The notes under the pieces were generated by a model. That model saw only the letters and a program-made list of their open reading frames with translations. It ran no database searches and was not told where the DNA came from. Positions 30,405-40,456 of a DNA stretch of 64,000 bases are shown piece by piece. The number at the start of each line of letters is the position of its first letter. The first letter of the stretch is position 1. The position numbers and the translations under genes are program-made. The stretch is from Narthecium ossifragum (lineage: Eukaryota; Streptophyta; Magnoliopsida; Dioscoreales; Nartheciaceae), in assembly GCA_963920575.1 (NCBI GenBank), contig OY986967.1, positions 21,097,648 to 21,161,647 of the forward strand, given 5' to 3'.

Positions 30405-33400
30405 AGGCTGTAGGTCCCAGGGATAGGATTAGGCTTGCCGTTAAGGTTTTGAGTGTGGAATGGGATAGTTCTAGGTCTAGAACATCCTTGCATGTCTGTT
30501 TGCGATTGCGTGTGACATGCTTATCTATTTGTTTGCTGTTGTGTTTTGTTGTTTCCCGGTTGCGTCATGACGTCTCAGGGGGAGATGTGCATACGCACCG
30601 GTGTTGTCCGTTCTCTCGTCTGACAACGTCTCCCCCCCATGCTGGAGACAAGCGAGTAGGGAACCGGACGTGTATCGTCTTTGTACTTTCGAAATCTCGA
30701 GAGGTGAACCTGCTAGGGTTCAAAGACGGTGTTGGAGATCCTTCGACAGTAGAGGACTGATTGAAGGAGGTGACCCGGATCCCGGATGTTTGGGACATCC
30801 TGGAGTATCGCTTGCTTGGGAAGCTATTGTTTTTTTGCCTTCCCAGGAAGCGATTCGTAGTGGCGCTTGTCGGGGCCACTAGGGACACTGTTGGTTGTGT
30901 GTTGAGAATAGTTCGCGTACTGTTCTCTGTCATCTACCCTTGGAGGGTGGTGCAGTTGGGAGTACCCTCCTCTGGTTCCGGGTACTCGTACCACGTGGCG
31001 ACAGGTGGGTTGGCTGGTTCATCTGGCTCGGTAGGCTAGCGCGACAGCAGGGTGCACCCGGGACTGTGTACTAGCTACTGAGACAGGTGACTTGAGGGTT
31101 GACACCGGGCAGTTGGCCGGTGGTCGTGGTGAGTTTCGGGGTTGTCGTTCCTGCTTCTGGGGAACGGCAGGGTAGCCGTTGGCAGAGGCAGTGGTTTCAG
31201 CATCAGCGACAGCCGTGGCAGCAACAGCGCCTTGCCAGTCCTTTGAGAGGTAGCCTGGACCGCCATACTGAGTGGGATTCCACAAGGTGCTCGATTGCTA
31301 GCCGCCGGGTGTCCTTCCGCCGACGGTGCTGGTTGCGAGGGGCGCTGGGCGCTTACCGCAGAGCAGTCGGGCGTGGCACACGGTGTGGGGCAGAGCAGTG
31401 GGTTGATACCTCGGTTGGGGCAGGTACCTTGGGCAGACACGGGAATTCAGATTCCAGATAGAGGCTTGTTGGAGTAGCTTCAGCAACAGCCAGTTTTAGA
31501 GCCGCCAGCTTCGACTTTCGGAGCTTCTCGCAGCTTGCGTTTTCCTTTGTGGCTCTGGGGTTTTCACCCTTGTGACTCGTCCCTGTGTAGCCGTGCCGGC
31601 TTGGGACCTGAGTCGGGTGTGGCTTTGAGAATAGCCACCAATTTGGAACAAGAGCTTGGGTTGGTTGCTCTTGTCGGGGCGTTTGCTAGAGGTTGGAGAC
31701 CTCTAGGTGTCCGTCGCCCACGCGTGGTGCACGTTGGGGTTCGACGACTTCCTCGGTTGCGTCGGTTGGTTGTGCACCAGGTTGTGCTTCTTTGGCCATG
31801 GGAAGGTGTCGTGGGTACACCTGACGGCGTTGTTTCGCTCTCGTTGAAGATCGCGGTTCGGCGATCCTTCAGCTTGTCGAGAGCTGGAGTTTGTTCACCG
31901 GCTTGTGGTGAACTTCCTCCCCGTTGTTTTCGAGGGTGCTCTGGAGAGCAGCTTCCCCTCGTGTTGTTGTTGTTGTTTGTGCAGCTGTCCTTTCTGAAGA
32001 GTTTTCTGATTGTCGCCTTCGTGGGACACCGAGTTCGAGGTTGAGGTTCCTTTGGGCGGTCTTGAGCGTTGCGAGTTCGCACGTGGATGCTAGCAGCGTT
32101 TGGAGAGTCGAGGACTCAGTCGGCCGAGTTAGTAGCCCGGGGCTTCGTTCGCCCAGGTGTGTGACCTCAGAGTGTGTTCCGGTTCTCATTGTGGATGGTT
32201 CCCTCCATAGATGCATAGACTTCGGGAAGCTGGACGGTGTTGCAGCACAGAGTATGCGCCCGCTGCGGTGTAATGATGATGGATTAGTAGTTGAGAGACT
32301 TGTCGACTCCTTCAGAGTTTGACCTTCGCATCCACTACGCCAGTTGAGGATTCGAGATTGCGACATCCCGGAGACAGCCTTCCGTACGAGGTACGGACTG
32401 TACGGGTTCACAGTGATGCCGTTCGGTCTGACGAACGCACCAGCAGCTTTCACAGATCTGATATAGAGGATCTTCAGGGCGTATCCTGATTAGTTGCAGT
32501 GGCGTCGTCGACAGCATCATATCTACTGGCGCGTTGAGGAGGAGCACGAGCGATGTTTGGCGTTTGCATCGCAGTTGTCGAGGGTGTATCGGCGTTATTT
32601 GGATCCTAGCGTGAGGTTTTGGCCTTCAGGGGCAGGTTTCGACGGACGGGCAGTCTCAGCGGCAGGCAAATCAATTGATTCAGCTGGGCTCGACACAGAT
32701 GTGCGACGACAGAGGTCAAAGATGGTGTTCGAGATTCAGTAGAGGCATCTCCAAAACTGCGGGACCGTTGACCAGAGTGACCAGGAGACCGGAGCTTTTG
32801 CCTTAAAGTCACTGAGTCAGTGCCTTTAAGGGTGATAGCCATCAGCAGTTGTTAGTGAGGCTACATCAGAATCAGTGGATTTGTCGGCTCATCGGAGACA
32901 GACATTCAGTTGGATCGGGTCTCGAGGATCAGATTCCAGATGACTTCCCCTTTGGTGGTTGTAGCATCCCAGCTCTTCCGGCCAGAGCGATACAAGCCCA
33001 GGGTATATATCCGGAGCTCGTGGAGACCCGTGCTGCGGTTGGTACCGAGCACATGATAGAGGGCTGGACAGCATCAGCAGACCGCAGGTCGTGCTTCGTT
33101 ACCAGTGTTGCAGATCCGGCAAATCCATTGCCGCCCCTCCCAGTGTCAGAGTGGGAGAGGAAGCACACCATGGCGGACGTCATCACCAGGTTACAGGAGG
33201 CAGTTGAGAGGAGTATCTTCCTTTGCCAGAGTTTGCTTATTCCAGCAGCCATCAGTCCAGACGGATGCAGTGCCATTCTAGGTGTAGCATGGCGGTTCGT
33301 GTCGTTCATCCGATTGCTCAACCGAGGTTGTTGAGGCATCATCCACCATCCCAGACGTCGTCAGACAGTCCTCAGGGGGATCAGCGCAGAGCAGACGAGA

Positions 33401-33678
33401 GAACTACTCAGGTCAGAGGCGATGATCTTTGGAGTTCTCAGTTCCTGATAGGGTGTTCCTGGAGGTTCCTCCGTGCAGAGGATCAACCAGAGTTGGCAGA
33501 GAGCAGAGACCAGACGAGGTGGAGGCCGAGGCAACCCTACTCCGAGAGCCTGCACCAGAACCATGACGCGCGTGGAGTGACGACGACATCGAGCCTATAG
33601 AGATTCCTGACGGCTTTAGCAGACAGTTGATAGTACTCCAGAGGTGGAGTAGCAGATCCAGAGTTGCACGAGGGCATC
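30405..33678 (+). pseudogene. Decayed gag-pol region of the gypsy element
   Basis: No long frame resembles an intact polyprotein. A recognisable RT piece lies at 32340-32500: [20 protein letters not shown] followed by APAAFTDLI, stop, RIFRAYPD, the gypsy RT block before the catalytic motif. The rest (30900-32300 and 32500-33670) is GC-rich and only suggestive of gag/protease and RNase H. Long opposite-strand frames here are side effects of base composition. Confidence 0.7.
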
Positions 33679-33824
33679 TGTGAGGCCCGCTGGGTCTACC
33701 GTGGGACAAGATGCCTGTGCCTGGAGGGCGGGGCTGAGTCGGGTAGCCGGGTAAGCAATCTCACAACGCCTGGGTATGGTCCGGGGTTCGATATAAGTAT
33801 ATAGTAAGCCCTTAATAGACACAA

Positions 33825-33938
33825 CGCGTTTTAAAACCAGCAAGCCATGCTGGCATGGATCCGCCAGAAAACTCCAAGGTTAAGCGTGCTCGCCCTGGAG
33901 CAGTCCCGGGATGGGTGATCTACTGGGAAGTTTTCCTA
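33825..33938 (+). pseudogene. 5S rRNA-like segment in the Cassandra 5' LTR
   Basis: AACTCCAAGGTTAAGCGTGC, then GGGATGGGTGATCTACTGGG and GAAGT follow plant 5S rRNA in order, including the internal control region (A box, intermediate element, C box). The first third is poorly conserved. An upstream TATAAG-like word (GATATAAGTATATAG near 33789) recalls the plant 5S upstream element. It is LTR sequence, not a ribosomal gene. Confidence 0.88.
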
Positions 33939-34284
33939 GATTTCTGCGGTGAGCCAAAAACGGACAATATTGTGTCGGGGAGCAGCGCCGCTGGGCAGAT
34001 CCTGGTCGGACCGGGAGCCCGGGGCCGGGGCCCAGTGGAGGGCCGGGGCGTTACAGTATGGTATTCGAGCCGGTTCCCAGCCGAAAATTGTGCCAGCGAG
34101 GACGCTGGGCCTCCAAGGGGGGTGGATTGTGAGGCCCGCTGGGTCTACCGTGGGACAAGATGCCTGCGCCTGGAGGGCGGGGCTGAGTCGGGTAGCCGGG
34201 TAAGCAATCCCACAACGCCTGGGTATGGTCCGGGGTTCGATATAAGTATATAGTAAGCCCTTAATAGACACAACGCCTTTTAAA

Positions 34285-34373
34285 GCTGTGCTGGCAGTGA
34301 TCCGCCAGAAAACTCCAAGGTTAAGCGTGCTCGCCCTGGAGCGGTCCCAGGATGGGTGACCTACTGGGAAGTT
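34285..34373 (+). pseudogene. 5S rRNA-like segment in the Cassandra 3' LTR
   Basis: Same order of 5S control-region blocks as in the 5' LTR, with GGATGGGTGACCTACTGGG closer to real 5S than the copy at 33911. The 5' third is shorter than in LTR 1. Confidence 0.88.
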
Positions 34374-34501
34374 TTTCTAGATTTCTGCGGTGAGTCAAAA
34401 GCGGACAATATTGTGTCGGGGAGCGGCGTCGCTGGGCAGATCCTGGTCGGACCGGGAGCCCGGGGCCGGGGCCCAGTGGAGGGCCGGGGCGTTACAGCAT
34501 C

Positions 34502-35300
34502 CTACGTGAGGTTCACTCCTCTCCTGTTGCTGTTCATTCAGGAGGCATGGAGATATAACGTGGATTTCATCATCAGCTTGGTTGGCACCAGATATAGAGA
34601 TCAGGTGCAGAGATCAGATTCAGGATCAGATGCAGAAATCAGATTCAGGATCAGGTGCAGAGATCAGATTCAGAGGTCAGATCCAGAGACCAGATGCAGA
34701 GATCAGATCCAGGATCACAGACAGATTCTAGTACAGCTCTTAGGAGTCGGTGACCATTTCGTTGACTTTCAGCACAACATCTCGCGGTACAGATGGACAG
34801 ACGGTCAGAGAGGACCATTCAGACCCATGGTGACGTGCTTAGAGCACGCGTTATTGATGCAGACGTCAGACGATGAGAGCATGGCGGAGTTTGTCTACTT
34901 CCACAGTTGACGGCTCAGCACCGGCGTTACATCTCTTGAGGTAGAGAGATCAGCGCAGATTAGATCAGAGGTGGCAGCCGTTAGAGTTCGCAGTTGGCGA
35001 CAGAGGATTTGCTTACAGATCGGCTCTTCTTACGCACTTGTCAGTTGCATGTCCTACCGCCACATGTTCGGTGTTGAGGAGGTACATTCAGTATCAGTCC
35101 CACGTCATCAGACACGACGACATCGTAGCCGAGGAGGATGCCACCTACATAGAGCAGCCCGTGCAGATTCTGAGCAGACGGGGTCAGATGTTTAGAGGCA
35201 GATCAATACCGTTGGTGATGATCAAATAGAGGTATGGTAGCGCAGAGAGCTTGACGTGGGAGCGAGGGGATTGCATGTGCCAGTAGTTTCCCCGATTGTG
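34502..35300 (+). pseudogene. Gypsy integrase/C-terminal pol remnant
   Basis: A remnant WRYNVDFIISL (near 34550) matches the position of the integrase core start. At 35017-35260 the frame reads LLTHLSVACPTATCSVLRRY, then YQSHVIRHDDIVAEEDATY and EQPVQILSRRGQMFRGRSIP, the well-known C-terminal chromovirus block that ends in TWE. It stops early (VMIK-stop) before the SLTWERG piece. Between them lies a degenerate AGATCAGATTCAG repeat (34596-34725). Confidence 0.75.
34596..34725 (+). repeat. Degenerate tandem repeat AGATCAGATTCAG/GATCAGATGCAG
   Basis: About ten imperfect copies of a 12-18 base unit in the former integrase region; probably grew by slippage after the gene decayed. Confidence 0.75.
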
Positions 35301-35415
35301 CGACCCAGTAGGTAGTTTCCTTTGTGTGGGCGTTCGTGCCACTAGGACTAGTTGGTTCTTCTTTTCCGACCATACCCTTGAATTTCGGGACGAAATTTCT
35401 TTAAGGGTGATAGGT

Positions 35416-37902
35416 TGTGAGGACCCATACCTCCAACCCGGTCCGATCGCGTTAGGTCGAGGGCCTGGCTTTGTGTTTTGGCTCGGTTGGCCTTGGGATC
35501 CGATCGGTTGATCGCATCGCTGTTTTTGACCCAGGGGCATTTTGGTAAATATGCCCCCTGGTGGTCGGTTTCACACCCGCGTTACACACACGGCCTTGGA
35601 TTGATGTATGTGTTTGATTAGAACCCTAAGGGCGCTTCCGATCGGAAGATCGGAGCTCGATCGGGAGAGATCGAATCGGACGGCTGTGATCGATTCCAGC
35701 TTTCTATTTAACCCTTTTTCCTTTCTCTCTCTCTCCTTGGTTTTCCTTCTCCTGCCGTTGGCTTTCTTTCTCTCTTCTCCCTCTCTCCTTCGGCTGAGCT
35801 AGGGCTTGGAGGGTTGATCTTCGCGGAGCGGATCTTGGCGATCGGACGTGGAGGATGCGTGGAGGAGCTGCCCTATCTCATCAAGTAGGTGTTTCTACCT
35901 CGATCTTAGGATCGGGTTTTCCTAGGATAGGTTTAATGTATTTTCGCTGTAGGAGTACTTATTAGAATGTTGTGTAGTTATTTGCACATGTGTTGTGGAT
36001 GATTTCAAGTATTCCTACCTCGCGATTTCCGTATTTTATCGGCCGAATCTTGTATTGTCGCCGTTTATCGGTTTTCGGCCGTTTTGACCTAAATTGGAGA
36101 TTTAACCGTCAAAAATGTGATTTCTTCGCACCGTTGGTTTTCCCATCGTTAATTATGCATGCTTGCAAAGTTTCAATGATTTTCAACAAGATTTGATCAT
36201 TCAAATCCAAGAAATTGGATTTCCGGCACTGTTCTGAGGAACTGTGCCGTGGGGCTGACAGTCGATCGGTGGATCGACCGTCAAGCGTTAATACGCATTT
36301 TTCGGGCCTGACGGTTGACCGTCGGATCGACCGTCGGGCTTTGTCGCGTTTTTGGCCTCCCACGGTCGATGCCCCGATCGACCGTGGCCCTTGTGTTTTT
36401 CCCCCGATTGGCCCCACGGTCAACTGTGGCATCGACCGTGGCCTCACGGTCGACCGTCGGATCGACCGTCGCATCGACCGTGGGCCCTTGAACATGGTTT
36501 TCTGGCCTTTCTTGGATGGCTTTCAATTGTGATTGATCTTTAAACATGTTGGGAAGTTTACAAGTGAATTTTGTAGAGTTTTCAAAGGATTTCTATCGAG
36601 TTGGAGGATCGATTCGAGTAATTTCCTTTTTGGGCAAATCTATGGTTTTGATTGCATTTAATACATGTTGGATTGTAGTTAAATGCTTATTTGATTGCCT
36701 AACCATTAGCTAGTTATGAATGCTAGCTAATGAGGAATTGTGGAACCTTAGGCTCATGCCGGCGTGTGTCGAGGGCTATTGTATAAATGTTGGCCAGTTA
36801 CCTGCGGGGTAACTGTGGAACCTTAGTCTGTCAGGTGCAAGAGAGCACTGAAGACTATTGTATATCTGTGTTTAATGCTTTGCTCAGATCTTTGTTGGTT
36901 AGCATAGTTTATCTGTATTTGAGGACCTTGCTATGCTTACCCTTTGGCTAGCTGTAGGCTATGCCTGGCCCTGTATGATTATTGACATCTTGTTGCATGC
37001 TTATATATCTTATCTGTGCCTGAGCATTGCATGCATCTTGATTGTATTAGAGGCATATGAGGTTAGGCGGGCGATGGGTTGATCGCCGATCCGAGGCTCT
37101 CGGGTAGCACGGATCTAGCCTTAGGACCGTGGCTGGGTAGTCAGGATTAGGGTGTGATTGTATAATCTGAATCTCTTGTTATTGAGGATTTGCGATAGTT
37201 GACTCTGATCAGTGTTTGAGGTTTAGAGGTTGTGTCGGTTCTTCAAGGCCAAGTGCTAAGGATGGTTGTCGATGCGTTCTCGACGAGGTTCCCCAAGGCA
37301 TGGTGTTCCTGCTTGGGTAAGGGTGATCCTGCATGTTACTGTTCCTTGGCCTCCTGGTAACATGTTCAGGAGAGAGGTTTCATGACAGGAACCCTTGAGA
37401 CATCGATAGGGTTATGGGACCCGTGGCATCCTTTAGACTTAGGCGGAGAAACGACACTGTTGTTGTTTTCCTCCCTTTTGTGTGCCGTAGAGTAGAACCC
37501 TACTGAGCTTATCGCTCACTCCTACCCGGGCTGCGTTTGCAGGTGCACGCGCCAGTTCTTCTTCAGTAGGGCCGGCGGGATTAGCTTTTGGCGGCGTGAC
37601 TACATCCAGAGATGCTTGAGGTTACTGGAGGACGATTGTTGTACTTTGGCAGTTTTGTAAATTGTAAACATCTTTATAGGAATTTTGGGATTGTTGTATA
37701 ATATCTTTCCTTGGAGAATTTTATATCTAATGTTGAATAGTACAACTTGATGTATATGAATTGAATATCTGTATCACCTCTGGAATATAAATTGTTTAAA
37801 TTTATCCGTCTTTTCCACTTTGTATCGCGCCAATTGGAGATGAATAGTGATAGGAACCCTCACGCCTCGTCTTGGATGGGTTTTCTTGGTCGGGGTGTGA
37901 CA
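35416..37902 (+). repeat. 3' LTR of the gypsy element
   Basis: Near-identical to the 5' LTR outside the hairpin array, with scattered single-base changes and a few small indels by eye. It is 131 bp shorter, mostly because the hairpin array is shorter. Confidence 0.92.
36257..36487 (+). repeat. Shorter hairpin array in the 3' LTR
   Basis: Contains GACAGTCGATCGGTGGATCG, a GACGGTTGACCGTCGG unit, CACGGTCGATGCCCCGATCG and the closing CACGGTCGACCGTCGG units. The block that follows the CCGATCGACCGTGG unit in the 5' LTR (28756-28865) and the GACATCGACGTGGCC piece are absent. Confidence 0.8.
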
Positions 37903-38149
37903 GGATACTACTGATACAATAGGGCAATGTGTCGGTATTTTGGTACCGACCAAGTGCATTCATATCCAGATTTGTAAGCTATCGCTCAGTACCTTGCTAC
38001 CTTTCGTTTAACTATACTTTATACTTCGGTACTCTACTACCAATCTATTTCTTTTTATACCGGTAATTTGCTACCGATGAGTTATTGTTTGTACTACTGT
38101 TTAGTAATCTTTGTATTTAATAAAACTAATCTTTGCATTTTTTTTTTGA

Positions 38150-39620
38150 AAATAGTAAAATGGTTTGTCCACTGGGGAAACAACACACCGGGAAACCAAA
38201 CTGTAGTTAGATGCACCAAGATGTTTCTTCAACTTAGCATGTTCACTCTCGCCCTATTTGTGGTATAATTTCCAAAATGCATGTAGTTGTCGGCTCAAGC
38301 ACTCACAAAACGTTCTTTGTAATTGTTCAACCACGTTTTTTGGACATATTTAATAAGATCCTTGTACCCGCGAAAGGCAGAGTGCAATATGTTCAAGTGA
38401 GTACTGTACTCCTGTTCGGTGGATGCATATACAACAAATTTTCATAATGTCATGAATAAGTTTGCTTTCTCTATTGTTTCGAACTTTTTTTGACAATTAT
38501 GCTCGACATTCTTTTAGATGTGCCACCTACATAGCATGTATTTTGATTTCAAAAAAACCAACTTGCCAGTATTCATCAGAGCCAAATCTTTGTAATTCAC
38601 AACAACATGTGGCACTGGGCATCTTTCCAACAATGACCTTAGCTTTTCCAAAGCTCATATGTAATTGCCATTATTCTCGAACTCCTTGTATGCAAAGGCA
38701 ATAGCAATGTCATATTTGTCAATGTGGCCCCAACAATCTCTAGTTGAGGAAGTCGGTACCTGTTGGTCTTGTAGGTGCAATTCATGATCAACACCTATGG
38801 AGTTGCATGAAATAGCTCGATAGACACGTGGTGTGCCCAGAATATGTCCCTCACATTATTTGCATCTTCATGAACCGTATGGTACTCAATATAACCATAT
38901 TCGTTTAGATTTATATGCCTTAATAGTTGCTGCATCTATGATCTCCCATATCTTTCGACCACCCTATTCCTTTGACGTATATTGTATATGGTCTTCATAG
39001 TGGATACATTAGTCAGATCTCGCTTCTTTATGGTGCTCAAAATTTGCCATGGCTTCATCAGATTTGTCGGCATATCGATCACTAATTTGTTATGTTCCTC
39101 ACTTAATCTCCTAATAAATGAGTGTCCCTCGAGGTGCACAATTTTGGGGTGATTGTGCACTGCATAGACAATCACCATCCAATCGTCATCTTTGGCAAGC
39201 TTCATACCCTTAAGCTTGAAAGTGCAGCCACACGTCTTCGTCCCGATGTTGACTTTCTTCTTTCGGGAGGTAACACCTTTTTTTGAGCTATCATCTTTCT
39301 TTACAGTTTTCTGGTATTCTCCACTTCGCTCACATGGCAAGGTGATCCTCGGCTTTCTACTGGCTCCCCGACCTCTGAATTCTTTATTACAATTACCAAG
39401 TCGTTCTCTCGACCAACTTCTTGTGCCAATCGAACAAGTGATTGGTGGTTATGAAAGACCTGCAAACAAAGAATATGCATCAGAATAATGAATTATAAAT
39501 TTAGTAGTCTTCCAACTAGATACAATGTTTGGGCACCATACCTCGTCAGTTGTGAATTCATTAGTGAAATCAAGTGTCAAATCATCTCTTATAGCATTGG
39601 CACCTGTTGAAACATACCCC
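38150..39620 (-). pseudogene. FAR1/MULE (Mutator-like) transposase, disrupted
   Basis: The minus-strand frame 38936-39340 has the FAR1-type DNA-binding domain: TCGCTFKLKGMKLAKDDDW then VYAVHNHPKI (C2-H2-like ligands). The N-terminal part lies in another frame beyond 39350 (SLVRLAQEVGRENDLVIVI). Downstream, DIFWAHHVSIELFHATP, stop, VLIMNCTYKTNRYRLP (38740-38880) is the start of the MULE transposase core, and decayed C-terminal pieces reach about 38150. Stops and frameshifts make it non-functional. The gypsy element inserted immediately to its left. Terminal inverted repeats were not found. Confidence 0.85.
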
Positions 39621-40456
39621 CGAGTGTCTCACTGCAGTTAGTATGACAAACACGATGAAATTTGGGACTATAATGTAGTGATTGGTAGTATGTAAAAGAT
39701 TACAATTCGTAGATATTGGTACTTTAAAACTGACAAACTTGTGAATTGATCGACACCGTGCTAACTTATGTGAGCGAAGTAAAGAATATCAGAAAACTGT
39801 AAAAAAAATCCTTACTTAACATATGGCTTACATAAGCAATGAATTCCTCATATAAGTAATGAATTTAGAGGCTAAGGAATTCTTCGCATAAGTAAGGAAT
39901 TCATAGGCTAAGTAAGGAATTCATCGCATAAATAAAAAATCATATCCAAACCGATTTAAATACTAAATTTAAGTCCACTAAAACTCAAAAAAAATGAAAT
40001 ACCTCCACTCTCTTCCTCTAAAATAATGAAGGAATTCGTACGAGAGAATAAGATGTGTGATGTCACATCTTAATGTAGAGAGATCTCTTTTTTTTCTATT
40101 GTAGTTGTGTCACGTGGAATTAAATGATAAAAGAAAATTGATATTTTGATCATAATTTATGAATTTGGTATGATTTGTTAAAAAAAAACAAAAAGTATCC
40201 GTCGGTTGATAGATAGAAAGACAGGTAGAACAACATGTAAAATGTCCTTGTTTCGGAAAATGAGACATGAAGTGGCACTGTTATGCAAATAATCTCAACA
40301 GCTTTTTAAGCCCTTCAGGGGAGGCCACGCTCTGCAACCATCCATCACTGCTCGCGCTACTCTTATCTACTCGAACACGATGGATGCCTATAAGAAGGAA
40401 ATGCTCCACTCTCATTTCCACAAGAATCCTTGCAACTTGGGAGATCGCTCATCGCC
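39621..40456. promoter_or_regulatory. Upstream region of the FAD-oxidoreductase gene
   Basis: No gene. 39815-39935 holds repeats of TAAGTAAGGAATTCATCGCATA-like words. An ATG at 40379 opens a short frame that stops within exon 1 and is out of frame with the gene, so it could act as a small upstream ORF. No TATA box is clear. Confidence 0.4.

Larger units (their letters stand above)
33679..34496 (+). mobile_element. Cassandra-type TRIM retrotransposon with 5S rRNA-like LTRs
   Basis: The two LTRs are 33679-34055 and 34128-34496 (TGTGAGGCCCGCTGGG...GGGGCGTTACA) around a 72-bp interior. The target duplication GCATC (33674-33678, 34497-34501) is perfect. The interior begins with TGGTATTCGAGCC, a two-mismatch initiator-Met primer site, and ends with AAGGGGGGTGGAT, a polypurine tract. 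Each LTR contains a 5S rRNA-like segment. Small size, no ORFs and 5S-bearing LTRs are the definition of Cassandra. It inserted into the interior of the gypsy element. Confidence 0.93.
27772..37902 (+). mobile_element. Ty3/gypsy (chromovirus, Del/Tekay-like) retrotransposon with decayed interior
   Basis: The LTRs are 27772-30389 (2618 bp) and 35416-37902 (2487 bp), both TGTGAGGACCC...GTGTGACA. The primer site TGGTATCAGAGC at 30393-30404 is the standard plant initiator-Met tRNA complement. The flanks are GGGTA and GGATA, probably one duplication with a single change. Before the 3' LTR, AATTTCTTTAAGGGTGATAG is a degenerate form of the family polypurine tract. The interior (about 4.2 kb without the Cassandra insert) has only scattered, frame-broken gag-pol. 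The order RT, integrase tail, LTR and the C-terminal SVLRRYIQYQSHVIRHDD segment identify the group. The LTRs are far better preserved than the coding region. Confidence 0.92.

Noticed and set aside
31535..32453. Long overlapping ORFs on both strands in the gypsy interior
   Set aside because: GC-rich decayed retrotransposon sequence; neither strand gives gag or pol motifs in those frames.
33825..33938. A genuine 5S rRNA gene
   Set aside because: Only the control-region two-thirds is conserved and it lies within paired LTRs with a target duplication, so it is Cassandra LTR sequence.
40379..40456. Alternative start of the oxidoreductase at the ATG at 40379
   Set aside because: It is in another frame that stops within exon 1; only the ATG at 40457 continues into exon 2.
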